Origin: Paenibacillus sp. Soil787
GTDB lineage: Bacteria; Bacillota; Bacilli; Paenibacillales; NBRC-103111
Direction of reading: 5' to 3'
Length of the DNA stretch: 62,358 nucleotides
Assembly: GCF_001429545.1 (NCBI RefSeq)
Contig: NZ_LMSP01000021.1
Span: 1-62,358, forward strand
Shown here: in pieces, positions 49,968 through 58,411 of the stretch
How the letters are laid out: each line of letters begins with the position of its first letter
Numbering within the stretch: the stretch's first letter is position 1
Translations under genes and position numbers: made by a program
The notes under the pieces: model-generated
Told to the model about the DNA's origin: nothing
Databases searched by the model: none
What the model saw: only the letters and a program-made list of their open reading frames with translations

Positions 49968-51032
49968 TTACTGTGCTTTTTCCAATAGTTTCGGTTTAGC
50001 GAAAATCATTCGTCCCGCCGAAGTCTGCAGAACACTTGTGACCATCACTTCTAGTGTCATCCCGATGAATTCGCGCCCGCCTTCCACCACGATCATCGTA
50101 CCATCGTCCAGATAAGCTACACCTTGTCCATGCTCCTTGCCATCCTTAATGACTTGAACTATAATTTCTTCGCCCGGTAGGACAACTGGCTTCACTGCAT
50201 TCGCGAGGTCGTTGATATTGAGCACCGAAACGCCTTGCAATTCACATACTTTGTTTAGATTGAAATCATTCGTAATCACTTTGCCTTGCAGTACTTTGGC
50301 GAGCCGGACTAGCTTGCTGTCTACTTCAGATATTTCCTCAAAATCTCCTTCGTAAATGAGCACTTTCACTTCAAGTTCCTTTTGGATTTTGTTCAAAATG
50401 TCCAGACCGCGTCGACCGCGATTCCGCTTGAGTAAATCCGATGAGTCGGCAATGTGCTGCAGCTCTTCCAAGACAAATTCGGGAATAACAAGCGTTCCCT
50501 CAATGAAGCCTGTTTTGCAAATATCTGCGATCCTGCCATCAATAATGACACTAGTATCGAGAATCTTATGCTCCTCATAAGGACGGTGTGTCTGCTTCTC
50601 CGGACCTGAGGATCGACTCTTTGCAATGATCTGAACCAACTCTTCCCGCTTGCTGTAACCGATACGGAACCCCATTACAGCTAATACCGCAGATACAATG
50701 AATGGTAAAAAGGGACTAGCCCACTTCGCCTGCTCTAAGACAGGGAACACCAATACCGATATAAGCAGTCCAATGACTAAGCCTAATGTACCTGAGAGTA
50801 AATCGGACACCGGGATATCCGCTACATTCCTTTCGCCTCTCATAAGCAGCTTCATTCCCTGACTAGCAACCCATGACGAAAGGAAGAACATCCCTACTGC
50901 GCATAAACTATTAATCCAAATAACTTGTCCTGCATCACTCATTAACGCTGTCTTTCGAAGGATCGAATCACTCCAACTATAACCTAAACTACCACCCATG
51001 ATGGCCAAAATGATTTGTACCCATTTCCTCAT
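49968..51032 (-). CDS. yacL: PIN/TRAM-domain membrane protein YacL
   Basis: The 354-residue product has an N-terminal membrane region (about 1-130, four hydrophobic segments), a PIN domain with LDTSVIIDGRIADICKTGF and VITNDFNLNKV (acidic nuclease residues), and a C-terminal TRAM domain GEEIIVQVIKDGKEHGQGVAYLDDG. The substrate is unknown; a membrane-tethered RNase role is inference. The ATG at 51032 follows GGGGGTG by 8 bases. It is divergent from the adjacent unknown gene. Confidence 0.85.
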   Translation of the reverse strand: MRKWVQIILAIMGGSLGYSWSDSILRKTALMSDAGQVIWINSLCAVGMFFLSSWVASQGMKLLMRGERNVADIPVSDLLSGTLGLVIGLLISVLVFPVLEQAKWASPFLPFIVSAVLAVMGFRIGYSKREELVQIIAKSRSSGPEKQTHRPYEEHKILDTSVIIDGRIADICKTGFIEGTLVIPEFVLEELQHIADSSDLLKRNRGRRGLDILNKIQKELEVKVLIYEGDFEEISEVDSKLVRLAKVLQGKVITNDFNLNKVCELQGVSVLNINDLANAVKPVVLPGEEIIVQVIKDGKEHGQGVAYLDDGTMIVVEGGREFIGMTLEVMVTSVLQTSAGRMIFAKPKLLEKAQ

Positions 51033-51124
51033 CACAGATTCACCCCCTAAATCAAACTTGTTTTAAGCCTTATTACAATTATGTTCCAATTTCTCCAACG
51101 TTAATCACTTCTTTACATGGAAAA

Positions 51125-51153
51125 TTGAAATATTAGAGGGCTTCCTTTATAAT
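51125..51153 (+). promoter_or_regulatory. promoter of the unknown Cys-rich gene
   Basis: On the plus strand, -35 TTGAAA (51125-51130) and consensus -10 TATAAT (51148-51153) are 17 bases apart. The -10 overlaps the in-frame ATG at 51152, which rules that ATG out as the start. Confidence 0.75.
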
Positions 51154-51190
51154 GAAATTGGAAGTTACCAACACACCCGAGGTGGATGGA

Positions 51191-51586
51191 ATGAGCTCCT
51201 TGACTTTAAAGCAGTTTCAGGATCAAGTATCCGAATTGTTACTCCGTCACCGAAGTCTGCTTGACGTCTTATCCAAATTTCAACAGTCTGGCGCAGCTGC
51301 TAATCGTTCTGTGGTGAAATCTATTACGGAATGTGGATGTATTCAGGTTCATGCAGCCAAGCAAGAGTATCATCCTGAGATGACTTTGGATGAGGCCAAG
51401 GATGTGCTCGGCACTCATGTATCTGGTCACTTATGTGAACAATGCATCGAGGTCGTAAGTACGGAACTGGGTAGAAATCTCTTCTATATGTCTGCACTTA
51501 GTAACATCCTAGACGTTAATTTGGAGCAAGTCGTTGAGAACGAATCGAAGAAATGCACAACACTGGGACTTTTCAACATGTCATGA
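51191..51586 (+). CDS. unknown protein with CxC and CxxC pairs, 131 aa
   Basis: The product is soluble, largely helical (FQDQVSELLLRHRSLLDVLSKFQQ at the start), with cysteines at 48 and 50 (CGC), 82 and 85 (CEQC) and 122. Their spacing suggests a metal or disulfide site. I do not recognise the family. The start at 51191 follows GAGGTGG by 5 bases and lies 38 bases after a strong promoter. The gene is monocistronic, on the plus strand, between pssA and yacL, and ends at a bidirectional terminator. In B. subtilis no gene occupies this position. Confidence 0.8.
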   Translation: MSSLTLKQFQDQVSELLLRHRSLLDVLSKFQQSGAAANRSVVKSITECGCIQVHAAKQEYHPEMTLDEAKDVLGTHVSGHLCEQCIEVVSTELGRNLFYMSALSNILDVNLEQVVENESKKCTTLGLFNMS

Positions 51587-51594
51587 AGACGAAA

Positions 51595-51646
51595 AAAAAG
51601 CATTTATTTTCTCTCTGAATCATCAGAAGAAAATAAATGCTTTTTA
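51595..51646. terminator. bidirectional terminator between the unknown gene and pssA
   Basis: A long stem AAAAAGCATTTATTTTCT...TCTGA / TCAGA...AGAAAATAAATGCTTTTT with A and T runs on both sides serves both convergent genes. Confidence 0.85.
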
Positions 51647-51661
51647 TTTTCGAAACCTGTT

Positions 51662-52411
51662 TTAAACGTCTGATTTCACTGAATTCGTGTCGTCCATGCC
51701 GCGTCTTTTGTTCTTTCTCCGGAGACGGATGAAGAACCCATCAACGTTTTTTTTTAGGCCATATAGCGCGTAGGCTAATAGAGGGACGAAAATCATTTTA
51801 GAAATCGACTCCGGCCATTTGATAGCAATCAAAATAGCAACGGCAACAATAATTGGCGTTATCCAAATAGCTGCTTTAGGAATACCGGCTTTCTTGAAGT
51901 TCGGGTACTTCACTGTACTTACCATCAAGTAAGATAACAGGATTGTACTTACCAACAATACATATACATTGATTTCGTTCACAAACAACGCTAGTGTACA
52001 AAGAACACCGCCTGCGGCTGGAATCGGAAGACCGATGAAATAGCCAGGCGTACCGGCAACGACATTGAAACGAGCTAAACGGAGCGCTCCACAAATCGGG
52101 AAGATCGCTGTAACAATCCAAGCAAATGCCGGACTAATCACATTCGGGTCATTAAATGCAACCACATACATGATAAAAGCTGGTGCTACACCGAATGAAA
52201 TGACATCGGACAGCGAATCTAACTCTTTACCAAACTCACTCTGTGCGTTCAAAGCTCTGGCTACACGTCCGTCAAGTCCATCAAGCAACATAGCGACAAT
52301 GACTAGCACTGCTGCAATTCCGTGTTCACCACTGAAAGCGAGAATAATTGACAGTACACCTAGGAATAAGTTCCCTACTGTAAAAAGACTGGGAATTGAT
52401 TTCGTTAACAT
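51662..52411 (-). CDS. pssA: CDP-diacylglycerol-serine O-phosphatidyltransferase
   Basis: PssA makes phosphatidylserine, precursor of phosphatidylethanolamine. The 249-residue product shows the CDP-alcohol phosphotransferase signature LLDGLDGRVARALNAQSEFGKELDSLSD (about 42-69), with all conserved Asp residues, and roughly seven membrane segments. The C-terminus is basic (RLRRKNKRRGM). It lies between disA and the plus-strand unknown gene, a position not shared with B. subtilis. Tandem direct repeats lie upstream of its start. Confidence 0.9.
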   Translation of the reverse strand: MLTKSIPSLFTVGNLFLGVLSIILAFSGEHGIAAVLVIVAMLLDGLDGRVARALNAQSEFGKELDSLSDVISFGVAPAFIMYVVAFNDPNVISPAFAWIVTAIFPICGALRLARFNVVAGTPGYFIGLPIPAAGGVLCTLALFVNEINVYVLLVSTILLSYLMVSTVKYPNFKKAGIPKAAIWITPIIVAVAILIAIKWPESISKMIFVPLLAYALYGLKKNVDGFFIRLRRKNKRRGMDDTNSVKSDV

Positions 52412-52451
52412 ATGTTTTTGTCCACCTCTGGATTTACTATACCCTAATCTC

Positions 52452-52502
52452 GACTTAATAAAACCTCGACCGCATAAAACTGCCTTGACTTAATAAAACC
52501 TC
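52452..52502 (-). repeat. tandem direct repeats upstream of pssA
   Basis: GAGGTTTTATTAAGTC occurs twice on the minus strand (52487-52502 and 52452-52467), 35 bases apart centre to centre, between the disA stop and the pssA start. The regular spacing is compatible with a two-site operator or with a small duplication. Confidence 0.6.
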
Positions 52503-52531
52503 AACAATGATACTTTATGATTGTATCTAGT

Positions 52532-53611
52532 TTAAATATGTCTGTCAATGAACACTTGTTCTTGAATTCTTTTGAGGCCTTCCTTAATCGCTCGGGCTCT
52601 CACCTCTCCGATTCCGTCAACTTCATCCAATTCTTCAATTGTCGCCATCATCATGTGAGGCAGATAACCAAACTTTTCGACCAGATTCGCAATAATGATA
52701 GACGGCAACCGCGGAATTTTCCCTAAAATTCGGAACCCTCGCGGGGAAACGGGTTCTTCGGCAATAGAATTCGTATGCGGATATCCAAGCAAACGGATAA
52801 TTTGGTGCGGCTCCAGCAGTTCATCTGAGGATAAACGCTTTAAGCCAGCTTGCATTTCTTTAACGCGGTCTTCTGATAAATCACGTACATAATCTTTTAC
52901 GATCAAACGCGCTTCAAGTTCCGCATTCCCAACAAGTTCTTCCAGCTGCATGCTAATGAGACGGCCTTCATTGCCTAATTCATTAATGTATCGATTAATC
53001 TCGGCCTTAATGCGCAGCACCATCTCAAACCGAGCAATGACATTGGTAACATCATGCAGGGTAACCAATTCCTCAAACTCGGAAGCGCTTAGATTGGTCA
53101 GCGATTGATCAAGCACGACTTTGTAGCGCTCCAATGTCTGAATCGCTTGATTCGCTTTGGTCAGGATAACACCAATATCTTTCAACGCATATCGCAAATT
53201 ACCTTGATAAAGTGTTATAACATTGCGCCGCTGTGAAATCGAAACAACCAATTTGTTGGTTTGCTTCGCAACACGTTCAGCTGTTCTATGTCTGATTCCC
53301 GTCTCCGATGATGAGATAGAGGAATCAGGGATTAATTGTGTGTTCGCATATAGGATGCGTTTGATATCCTCACTAAGGATAATCGCGCCATCCATTTTAG
53401 CAAGCTCATATAAATAATTGGGGGAAAATTCACAATCAATGGAAAAACCGCCATCTACGATTTCCGTTACTTCTGTACTATATCCAACTACAATAAGTCC
53501 ACCCGTTTTGGCGCGTAGGACATTCTCTAACCCATCACGGAACGGTGTACCAGGTGCTACCATTTGCAGCAGTTGGCTCATGACGTCTCGCTTCATCTCT
53601 TCTTTACTCAT
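52532..53611 (-). CDS. disA: diadenylate cyclase / DNA integrity scanning protein DisA
   Basis: DisA makes c-di-AMP and slows when it meets branched DNA, delaying sporulation. The 359-residue product has the DAC domain with catalytic motifs DGAIIL and the RHRTAER segment, a linker, and a C-terminal helix-hairpin-helix region ([20 protein letters not shown]...[19 protein letters not shown]). I chose the ATG at 53611, 6 bases after AGGAGG; the ATG just before it is only 3 bases away. The native radA normally upstream survives only as a fragment, so disA now depends on another promoter. Confidence 0.95.
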   Translation of the reverse strand: MSKEEMKRDVMSQLLQMVAPGTPFRDGLENVLRAKTGGLIVVGYSTEVTEIVDGGFSIDCEFSPNYLYELAKMDGAIILSEDIKRILYANTQLIPDSSISSSETGIRHRTAERVAKQTNKLVVSISQRRNVITLYQGNLRYALKDIGVILTKANQAIQTLERYKVVLDQSLTNLSASEFEELVTLHDVTNVIARFEMVLRIKAEINRYINELGNEGRLISMQLEELVGNAELEARLIVKDYVRDLSEDRVKEMQAGLKRLSSDELLEPHQIIRLLGYPHTNSIAEEPVSPRGFRILGKIPRLPSIIIANLVEKFGYLPHMMMATIEELDEVDGIGEVRARAIKEGLKRIQEQVFIDRHI

Positions 53612-53651
53612 CATTTTCCTCCTGAAGGCTTGCAGGTTGAATGACCACGAG

Positions 53652-53866
53652 TTAACCCAGTACCGCTTTCCGGGATACACCGCGGACTTCTCCGGTCAAC
53701 CGATCTCACCGAACACTACATCATAGGGCCAGGTTGCCTGATCTTTAAAACTGGATGCAATACTAATGGCTATCGCTAAATCGACTGCCGGTTCATCTAG
53801 CTTTGCTCCACCGGCCGCATTCAAGTAAGTATCTTGATTTTGTAAGAATATACCCAACCCCAATGC
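53652..53866 (-). pseudogene. radA: decayed 3' fragment of the ancestral radA
   Basis: On the minus strand, two frames together read [19 protein letters not shown], then [19 protein letters not shown], ending in FGEIG and, after loss of one T (GGTTGACCGG for GGTTTGACC), [10 protein letters not shown]. This matches the Lon-protease-like C-terminal domain of typical Firmicute RadA ([25 protein letters not shown]). Only about 70 codons remain, with the reading frame broken by a -1 shift and stops on both sides. It abuts disA, where intact radA lies in B. subtilis. Confidence 0.85.
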
Positions 53867-54103
53867 TCAATAAAATTCTTTTAAACGATATAATAGACGA
53901 TTGGATTAGACAACATCCCAACCAATGTTCATAAACGTTTGAATAAGCCATTTGAAGAATATCCAATGAGTCCCGTTTATAATCTTCTTCTTAAAACAAC
54001 AATCCCTCTACATATATAATACATTTCACATTCGAAATTCATGCTGCCTTGATTCAACCTACCCTTAATCTGAATTGTACCAGTTGCTAAATCTTTACAA
54101 CTA
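53867..54103. other. intergenic stretch between the radA fragment and the new radA
   Basis: This AT-rich stretch shows no intact gene on either strand. A minus-strand reading of about 60 codons (beginning near RDSLDILQMAYSN) joins the radA fragment in a wrong frame and is too short to assign. It may hold further decayed sequence. Confidence 0.5.
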
Positions 54104-54132
54104 AGTATAACGGAAAATGCTTTCCTTTAAAA
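54104..54132 (-). promoter_or_regulatory. candidate promoter for disA
   Basis: On the minus strand, -35 TTTTAA (54127-54132) and -10 TATACT (54104-54109) are 17 bases apart. It lies downstream of the new radA and upstream of the radA fragment and disA. A second candidate (TACAAT with TGG before it) lies about 25 bases further on. Confidence 0.4.
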
Positions 54133-54257
54133 GAAGTTGTATATAATGAAAGAGCAGTTCTAATTTCCTCGGATTACCAGTTTAGTTTATAACTAAGTTC
54201 GAAACTTTATCATTCAATCTAATGATTCAAATTGGTAGGAGTCGCAATAGCTGTTGT

Positions 54258-55688
54258 CTAATTATCTTCCTCATCCCAAGGTGCTTTCTGCTCTTTGCCT
54301 TTGGAAGAAGTACCAAATACAGAGTGGATGACTTGGCTCAATGTCTTACATGGGATTACCTTTATCGTAGAAAACGTAGTTGTGCTTTTCAAGCCATTGA
54401 GCGCAACATAAACACGTTTGAAACCCATTCTTTCAAGTTCTCTAATTCTTAGTTCTAACGTAGGTACTTTCTTTAATTCACCTGTTAATCCAATATCTGC
54501 GATAAATACAGTATCATTTGGGATACCTTGATTCTTGCAGGAAGATACAATGCTCATTATCGCGGCTAAATTTGATGATTGTTCTTTTAGACGAATACCG
54601 CCTGTCGTTTTAACAACCACGTTCTTATCATGAAGAGGGATATTGGCTCTTTGCTCCATGATGCTGATAAGTGTATTCACATGGTCTTTTTTTAAACATT
54701 CAGCAATCCGGCTTGGGTATGGCATGAACGTGGTTGATACCAAACTTTCTATTTCCAAAATGATGGGTCTTGTGCCTTCTTTAACGACTGTTAATGCACT
54801 GCCACTAACTACATCATTCTCGTCTCTTTGTGTCATAAAGAACTCTGAGGGGTTATCAATAGGTGTCAATCCTTGCTCACCCATTGTGAAAAATCCAAGC
54901 TCTCCTGTGCTGGCGTAACGATTTTTAGTCGAAAATAGCTGTTTTAGCTCCTCGCCTTCCTCCCCCTCAAGAACAAGTACGGCATCTACCAAGTGTTCTA
55001 ATGCTCTTAATCCAGCTAATTCGTTATCTTTGGTCATTTGCCCAACCATTATAATGGCTCTTGGTCTTTGTGCATCTTTTGCAACCTTTAAGAGAGTATT
55101 CGCGCATTCCATCGTCTGCGTGGGTGAGCCAGGTCTTTGCGGATATTCTTCTAATACAAAAGTTTGAATACTATCAATAATAATGAGGTCAGGGTCTACT
55201 TGGTCAATACAACCTAAGACATTATTCAAACTATTATCAGAATAAACCCAGACGTTTTTATGAATATCTTGTAAGACTCGCTCTGCTCTCCTCTTTATCT
55301 GACTATCACTTTCTTCACCTGAAGCATACAGCACTTTCAATCCTTGCTTTGCCACATCATCTGATATTTGCAATAAAAGTGTGGATTTTCCCGCACCTGG
55401 AACAGCCGTAATAATCGTAACAGAATCTTTAACGATTCCTCCACCCATTACACGATTAAATTCATTGTACTTAGTAACGATCCTATCACTGTTTTGGGAT
55501 ACGGTATCTGTAAGACGGTTTATGATAACATTCTTCTTTTTGTTTATGCCCTTCTGACCACCACTAGGAGCGTTTATAACATCATCTTCTTCAAGGGTAT
55601 TCCACTCACGACAACTACTGCACGAACCTTGCCATTTGGGATGCTCTTGACCACAACTGGTACATTTATATATGGTTTTCTTTTTCAT
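54258..55688 (-). CDS. radA: divergent RadA-family DNA repair ATPase
   Basis: RadA promotes branch migration in recombination. The 476-residue product has the N-terminal zinc finger (Cys 9, 12, 23, 26), Walker A AVPGAGKST (95-103; typical RadA GDPGIGKS), Walker B LIIIDSIQT (168-175), and KNRYAS (255-260) in place of the usual KNRFG. The C-terminal Lon-like domain reads TTGGIRLKEQSSNLAAIMS instead of [18 protein letters not shown]. It is visibly AT-richer than neighbours. A fragment of the native radA lies downstream, so this copy probably arrived by transfer and replaced it. It has no good ribosome binding site of its own. Confidence 0.85.
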   Translation of the reverse strand: MKKKTIYKCTSCGQEHPKWQGSCSSCREWNTLEEDDVINAPSGGQKGINKKKNVIINRLTDTVSQNSDRIVTKYNEFNRVMGGGIVKDSVTIITAVPGAGKSTLLLQISDDVAKQGLKVLYASGEESDSQIKRRAERVLQDIHKNVWVYSDNSLNNVLGCIDQVDPDLIIIDSIQTFVLEEYPQRPGSPTQTMECANTLLKVAKDAQRPRAIIMVGQMTKDNELAGLRALEHLVDAVLVLEGEEGEELKQLFSTKNRYASTGELGFFTMGEQGLTPIDNPSEFFMTQRDENDVVSGSALTVVKEGTRPIILEIESLVSTTFMPYPSRIAECLKKDHVNTLISIMEQRANIPLHDKNVVVKTTGGIRLKEQSSNLAAIMSIVSSCKNQGIPNDTVFIADIGLTGELKKVPTLELRIRELERMGFKRVYVALNGLKSTTTFSTIKVIPCKTLSQVIHSVFGTSSKGKEQKAPWDEEDN

Positions 55689-55690
55689 AG

Positions 55691-55735
55691 TTAAGATTCA
55701 CTTCCCCAATTAATCAAATAGTTCTTCAAACTCAT
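55691..55735 (-). CDS. possible 14-codon leader peptide before the divergent radA
   Basis: An ATG at 55735 is placed 7 bases after a GAGGAG ribosome binding site and opens a 14-codon frame ending TAA, 2 bases before the radA ATG. The radA ATG itself has only GGGGAAG 12 bases away. Translation of radA may therefore be coupled to this small frame. Another frame through the same bases reads NIEELLDEFEELFD and a stop, which could be the tail of a donor-genome gene. Confidence 0.35.
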   Translation of the reverse strand: MSLKNYLINWGSES

Positions 55736-55849
55736 CCAATAGCTCCTCTATATTTTATTAGCGGAAAATTGCAAACTGTTTTCAGCCAACTGGGTGACAA
55801 CGGTTTGTTTATTTCTGCATCCACCGTTCTATCATACATTTTTTTATGA

Positions 55850-55898
55850 AAATAAAAAGCATTTTGCTGCACCCTAGGTAGGATGGAGCAAAATGCTT
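55850..55898 (-). terminator. terminator after clpC
   Basis: Minus-strand stem AAGCATTTTGCT / AGCAAAATGCTT extended by inner CCATCCTA / TAGGGTG-type pairing, then TTTTTATTTT. It ends the ctsR operon before radA, so radA is transcribed separately or by read-through. Confidence 0.88.
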
Positions 55899-55909
55899 CT
55901 TTGCTTTCA

Positions 55910-58351
55910 TTATTTTACGGCTACGCCTTCGCCCTTCAGAACGACAAGTTCGCCATCTTTCTCATCAATGGTTAAGGAGTCACCTTTGGCAATATTGCCT
56001 CTGAGCAGCTCCTCAGACAAGCGATCTTCGATATGCTTCTGAATCGCTCTGCGCAGCGGTCTCGCGCCGTAAGTCGGATCGAATCCTTCTTTGGCAAGAA
56101 ATGCTTTCGCTTTGTCTGTTAGCAAGAAATCAACTTCTTGCTCTTTCAAGCGTTTGCGAAGATCATCGGCCATCAGGCTGACAATTTGTGCAATATGTGC
56201 TTCATCCAAGGAGTGGAACACGATAATTTCATCGATACGGTTAAGAAACTCAGGACGGAAGCTCTTCTTGAGCTCACCCATTACTTTATCCTTCATATTG
56301 GTGTAATCTTTACCTGCATCGATAGCAGCCGTAAAGCCAAGTGAAGAATTTTTCTTAATCATCTCCGCGCCAACATTGGATGTCATAATAATCAATGTGT
56401 TGCGGAAATCAACCGTACGACCTTTGGAATCTGTTAAGCGACCATCTTCCAGCACTTGCAATAGAATGTTGAACACTTCTGGATGTGCTTTCTCGATCTC
56501 ATCGAGCAATACGACCGAATATGGCTTACGACGTACTTTCTCCGTGAGTTGGCCGCCTTCTTCGTACCCAACGTAACCCGGAGGCGCTCCTACTAATCTA
56601 GAAGTCGAGTGCTTTTCCATGTATTCCGACATATCAATACGAACTACCGCGTTATCATCACCGAATAGAGATTCTGCTAATGCGCGTGCTAATTCGGTTT
56701 TACCAACACCCGTTGGTCCTAGGAATATGAAGGAGCCCATTGGACGCTTCGGATCTTTCAGACCTGCTCTAGCGCGGCGAATGGCACGACTTACGGCTTT
56801 AACAGCTTCTTCCTGACCAATGACACGCTCATGAAGGATATCTTCCATTTTGAGCAAACGCTCTGTTTCTTCTTCAGCAAGTTTACTTACCGGAATTCCA
56901 GTCCAACTCGCGACAATTTGCGCGATATCATCTGGCGTTACTTCTGTGTCCAAACGACCTTGCTTCTCTTTCCAATCATTTTTCGTTGTATCCAACTCTT
57001 CGCGAAGCTTCTGCTCCGTATCACGAAGTCCAGCTGCTTTCTCGAATTCTTGACTTTGAACCGCTGCATCTTTCTCCTTACGGATGTTATCCAGCTTGCT
57101 CTCAAGCTGTTTCAATGAAGGCGGCGTTGTGTAAGAGCGCAGTCTTACTTTGGAGCTCGCCTCATCGATCAAATCGATCGCTTTATCCGGTAGGAAACGG
57201 TCCGTAATGTAACGATCGGAAAGTTTTACAGCTTCTTGAATCGCAGCATCCGTAATTTTCACACGGTGATGAGCTTCATAACGATCACGCAATCCATAAA
57301 GGATTTGAATAGCTTCCTCAGGAGATGGTTGATCAACTGTAATAGGTTGGAAACGACGCTCTAAAGCCGCATCTTTTTCAATATACTTACGATATTCATC
57401 CAACGTTGTAGCACCAATACACTGCAGCTCACCTCTAGCAAGTGCCGGTTTAAGGATGTTGGAGGCATCAATTGCACCTTCCGCTCCGCCAGCGCCAATC
57501 AAGGTGTGAAGCTCATCAATGAATAGTACGATATTGCCCGCTTGACGAATTTCGTCCATGATCTTTTTGAGACGGTCTTCGAACTCGCCGCGATACTTAG
57601 TCCCTGCTACAACAGAGCCCATATCGAGGGTCATTACCCTTTTATCCTTCAGTGTTTCTGGAATTTCATTGTTAATAATTTTCTGTGCGAGGCCTTCAGC
57701 AATCGCTGTTTTACCAACGCCAGGTTCACCGATCAACACCGGATTGTTCTTCGTTCTGCGGCTTAACACTTGAATAACACGCTCAATTTCTTTGCTGCGC
57801 CCAATCACAGGATCCAAATGACCCTCTTTGGCATACGCCGTCAGATCTCTCGCTAAACCATCCAATGTAGGCGTGTTTACATTCGGATTACTGCCATGAC
57901 TTGGCGACACAGTCTCGCTGCTTCCAAGCAATTGAAGGACTTGTTGACGTGCTTTATTCAAAGAGACACCTAAGTTATTAAGGACTCTTGCCGCAACACC
58001 TTCGCCTTCGCGAATAAGCCCGAGTAAAATATGTTCAGTCCCCACATACGTGTGACCTAATTTTCTGGCTTCATCCATCGAAAGCTCAATGACCTTCTTC
58101 GCTCTAGGTGTATACGCAATGTTGGTAGGCTGTTCTTGTCCTCTGCCAATCAGCGACTCAACTTCGTCTTGAATTTTCTCAAGACCTAAGCCCAAAGCAA
58201 CGAGCGCTTTAGCAGCAATGCCTTCCCCTTCACGAATAAGACCAAGTAAAATGTGCTCCGTGCCAATATTGTTATGCCCTAAACGAACAGCTTCTTCTTG
58301 AGCAAGAGAAAGAACCTTCTGCGCACGTTCCGTAAATCTTCCAAACATCAT
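55910..58351 (-). CDS. clpC: ATP-dependent Clp protease ATP-binding subunit ClpC
   Basis: ClpC is the AAA+ unfoldase of ClpCP, degrading McsB-phosphorylated and MecA-targeted proteins. The 813-residue product has two N-terminal Clp repeats ([17 protein letters not shown] and [18 protein letters not shown]), AAA1 Walker A GEPGVGKT, a middle UVR/coiled-coil region, and AAA2 Walker A GPTGVGKT with sensor motifs ([11 protein letters not shown]). I chose the ATG at 58351, 8 bases after GGAGG. It is last in the CtsR-controlled operon and is followed by a terminator. Confidence 0.96.
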   Translation of the reverse strand: MMFGRFTERAQKVLSLAQEEAVRLGHNNIGTEHILLGLIREGEGIAAKALVALGLGLEKIQDEVESLIGRGQEQPTNIAYTPRAKKVIELSMDEARKLGHTYVGTEHILLGLIREGEGVAARVLNNLGVSLNKARQQVLQLLGSSETVSPSHGSNPNVNTPTLDGLARDLTAYAKEGHLDPVIGRSKEIERVIQVLSRRTKNNPVLIGEPGVGKTAIAEGLAQKIINNEIPETLKDKRVMTLDMGSVVAGTKYRGEFEDRLKKIMDEIRQAGNIVLFIDELHTLIGAGGAEGAIDASNILKPALARGELQCIGATTLDEYRKYIEKDAALERRFQPITVDQPSPEEAIQILYGLRDRYEAHHRVKITDAAIQEAVKLSDRYITDRFLPDKAIDLIDEASSKVRLRSYTTPPSLKQLESKLDNIRKEKDAAVQSQEFEKAAGLRDTEQKLREELDTTKNDWKEKQGRLDTEVTPDDIAQIVASWTGIPVSKLAEEETERLLKMEDILHERVIGQEEAVKAVSRAIRRARAGLKDPKRPMGSFIFLGPTGVGKTELARALAESLFGDDNAVVRIDMSEYMEKHSTSRLVGAPPGYVGYEEGGQLTEKVRRKPYSVVLLDEIEKAHPEVFNILLQVLEDGRLTDSKGRTVDFRNTLIIMTSNVGAEMIKKNSSLGFTAAIDAGKDYTNMKDKVMGELKKSFRPEFLNRIDEIIVFHSLDEAHIAQIVSLMADDLRKRLKEQEVDFLLTDKAKAFLAKEGFDPTYGARPLRRAIQKHIEDRLSEELLRGNIAKGDSLTIDEKDGELVVLKGEGVAVK

Positions 58352-58411
58352 AGAGAACACCTCCAAAATTAGTATATCTATAGAAATCCTAAAGGATGAA
58401 TCTTATCTTTC

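Noticed and set aside
51152..51190. Upstream ATG of the unknown Cys-pair gene
   Set aside because: It lies within the -10 box of the gene's own promoter and has no ribosome binding site.
53867..53990. Possible tyrosine-recombinase tail (RDSLDILQMAYSNVYEHW)
   Set aside because: It faintly recalls the end of phage integrases and would explain the radA exchange, but it is short, has no catalytic residues and reads into the radA fossil in the wrong frame.
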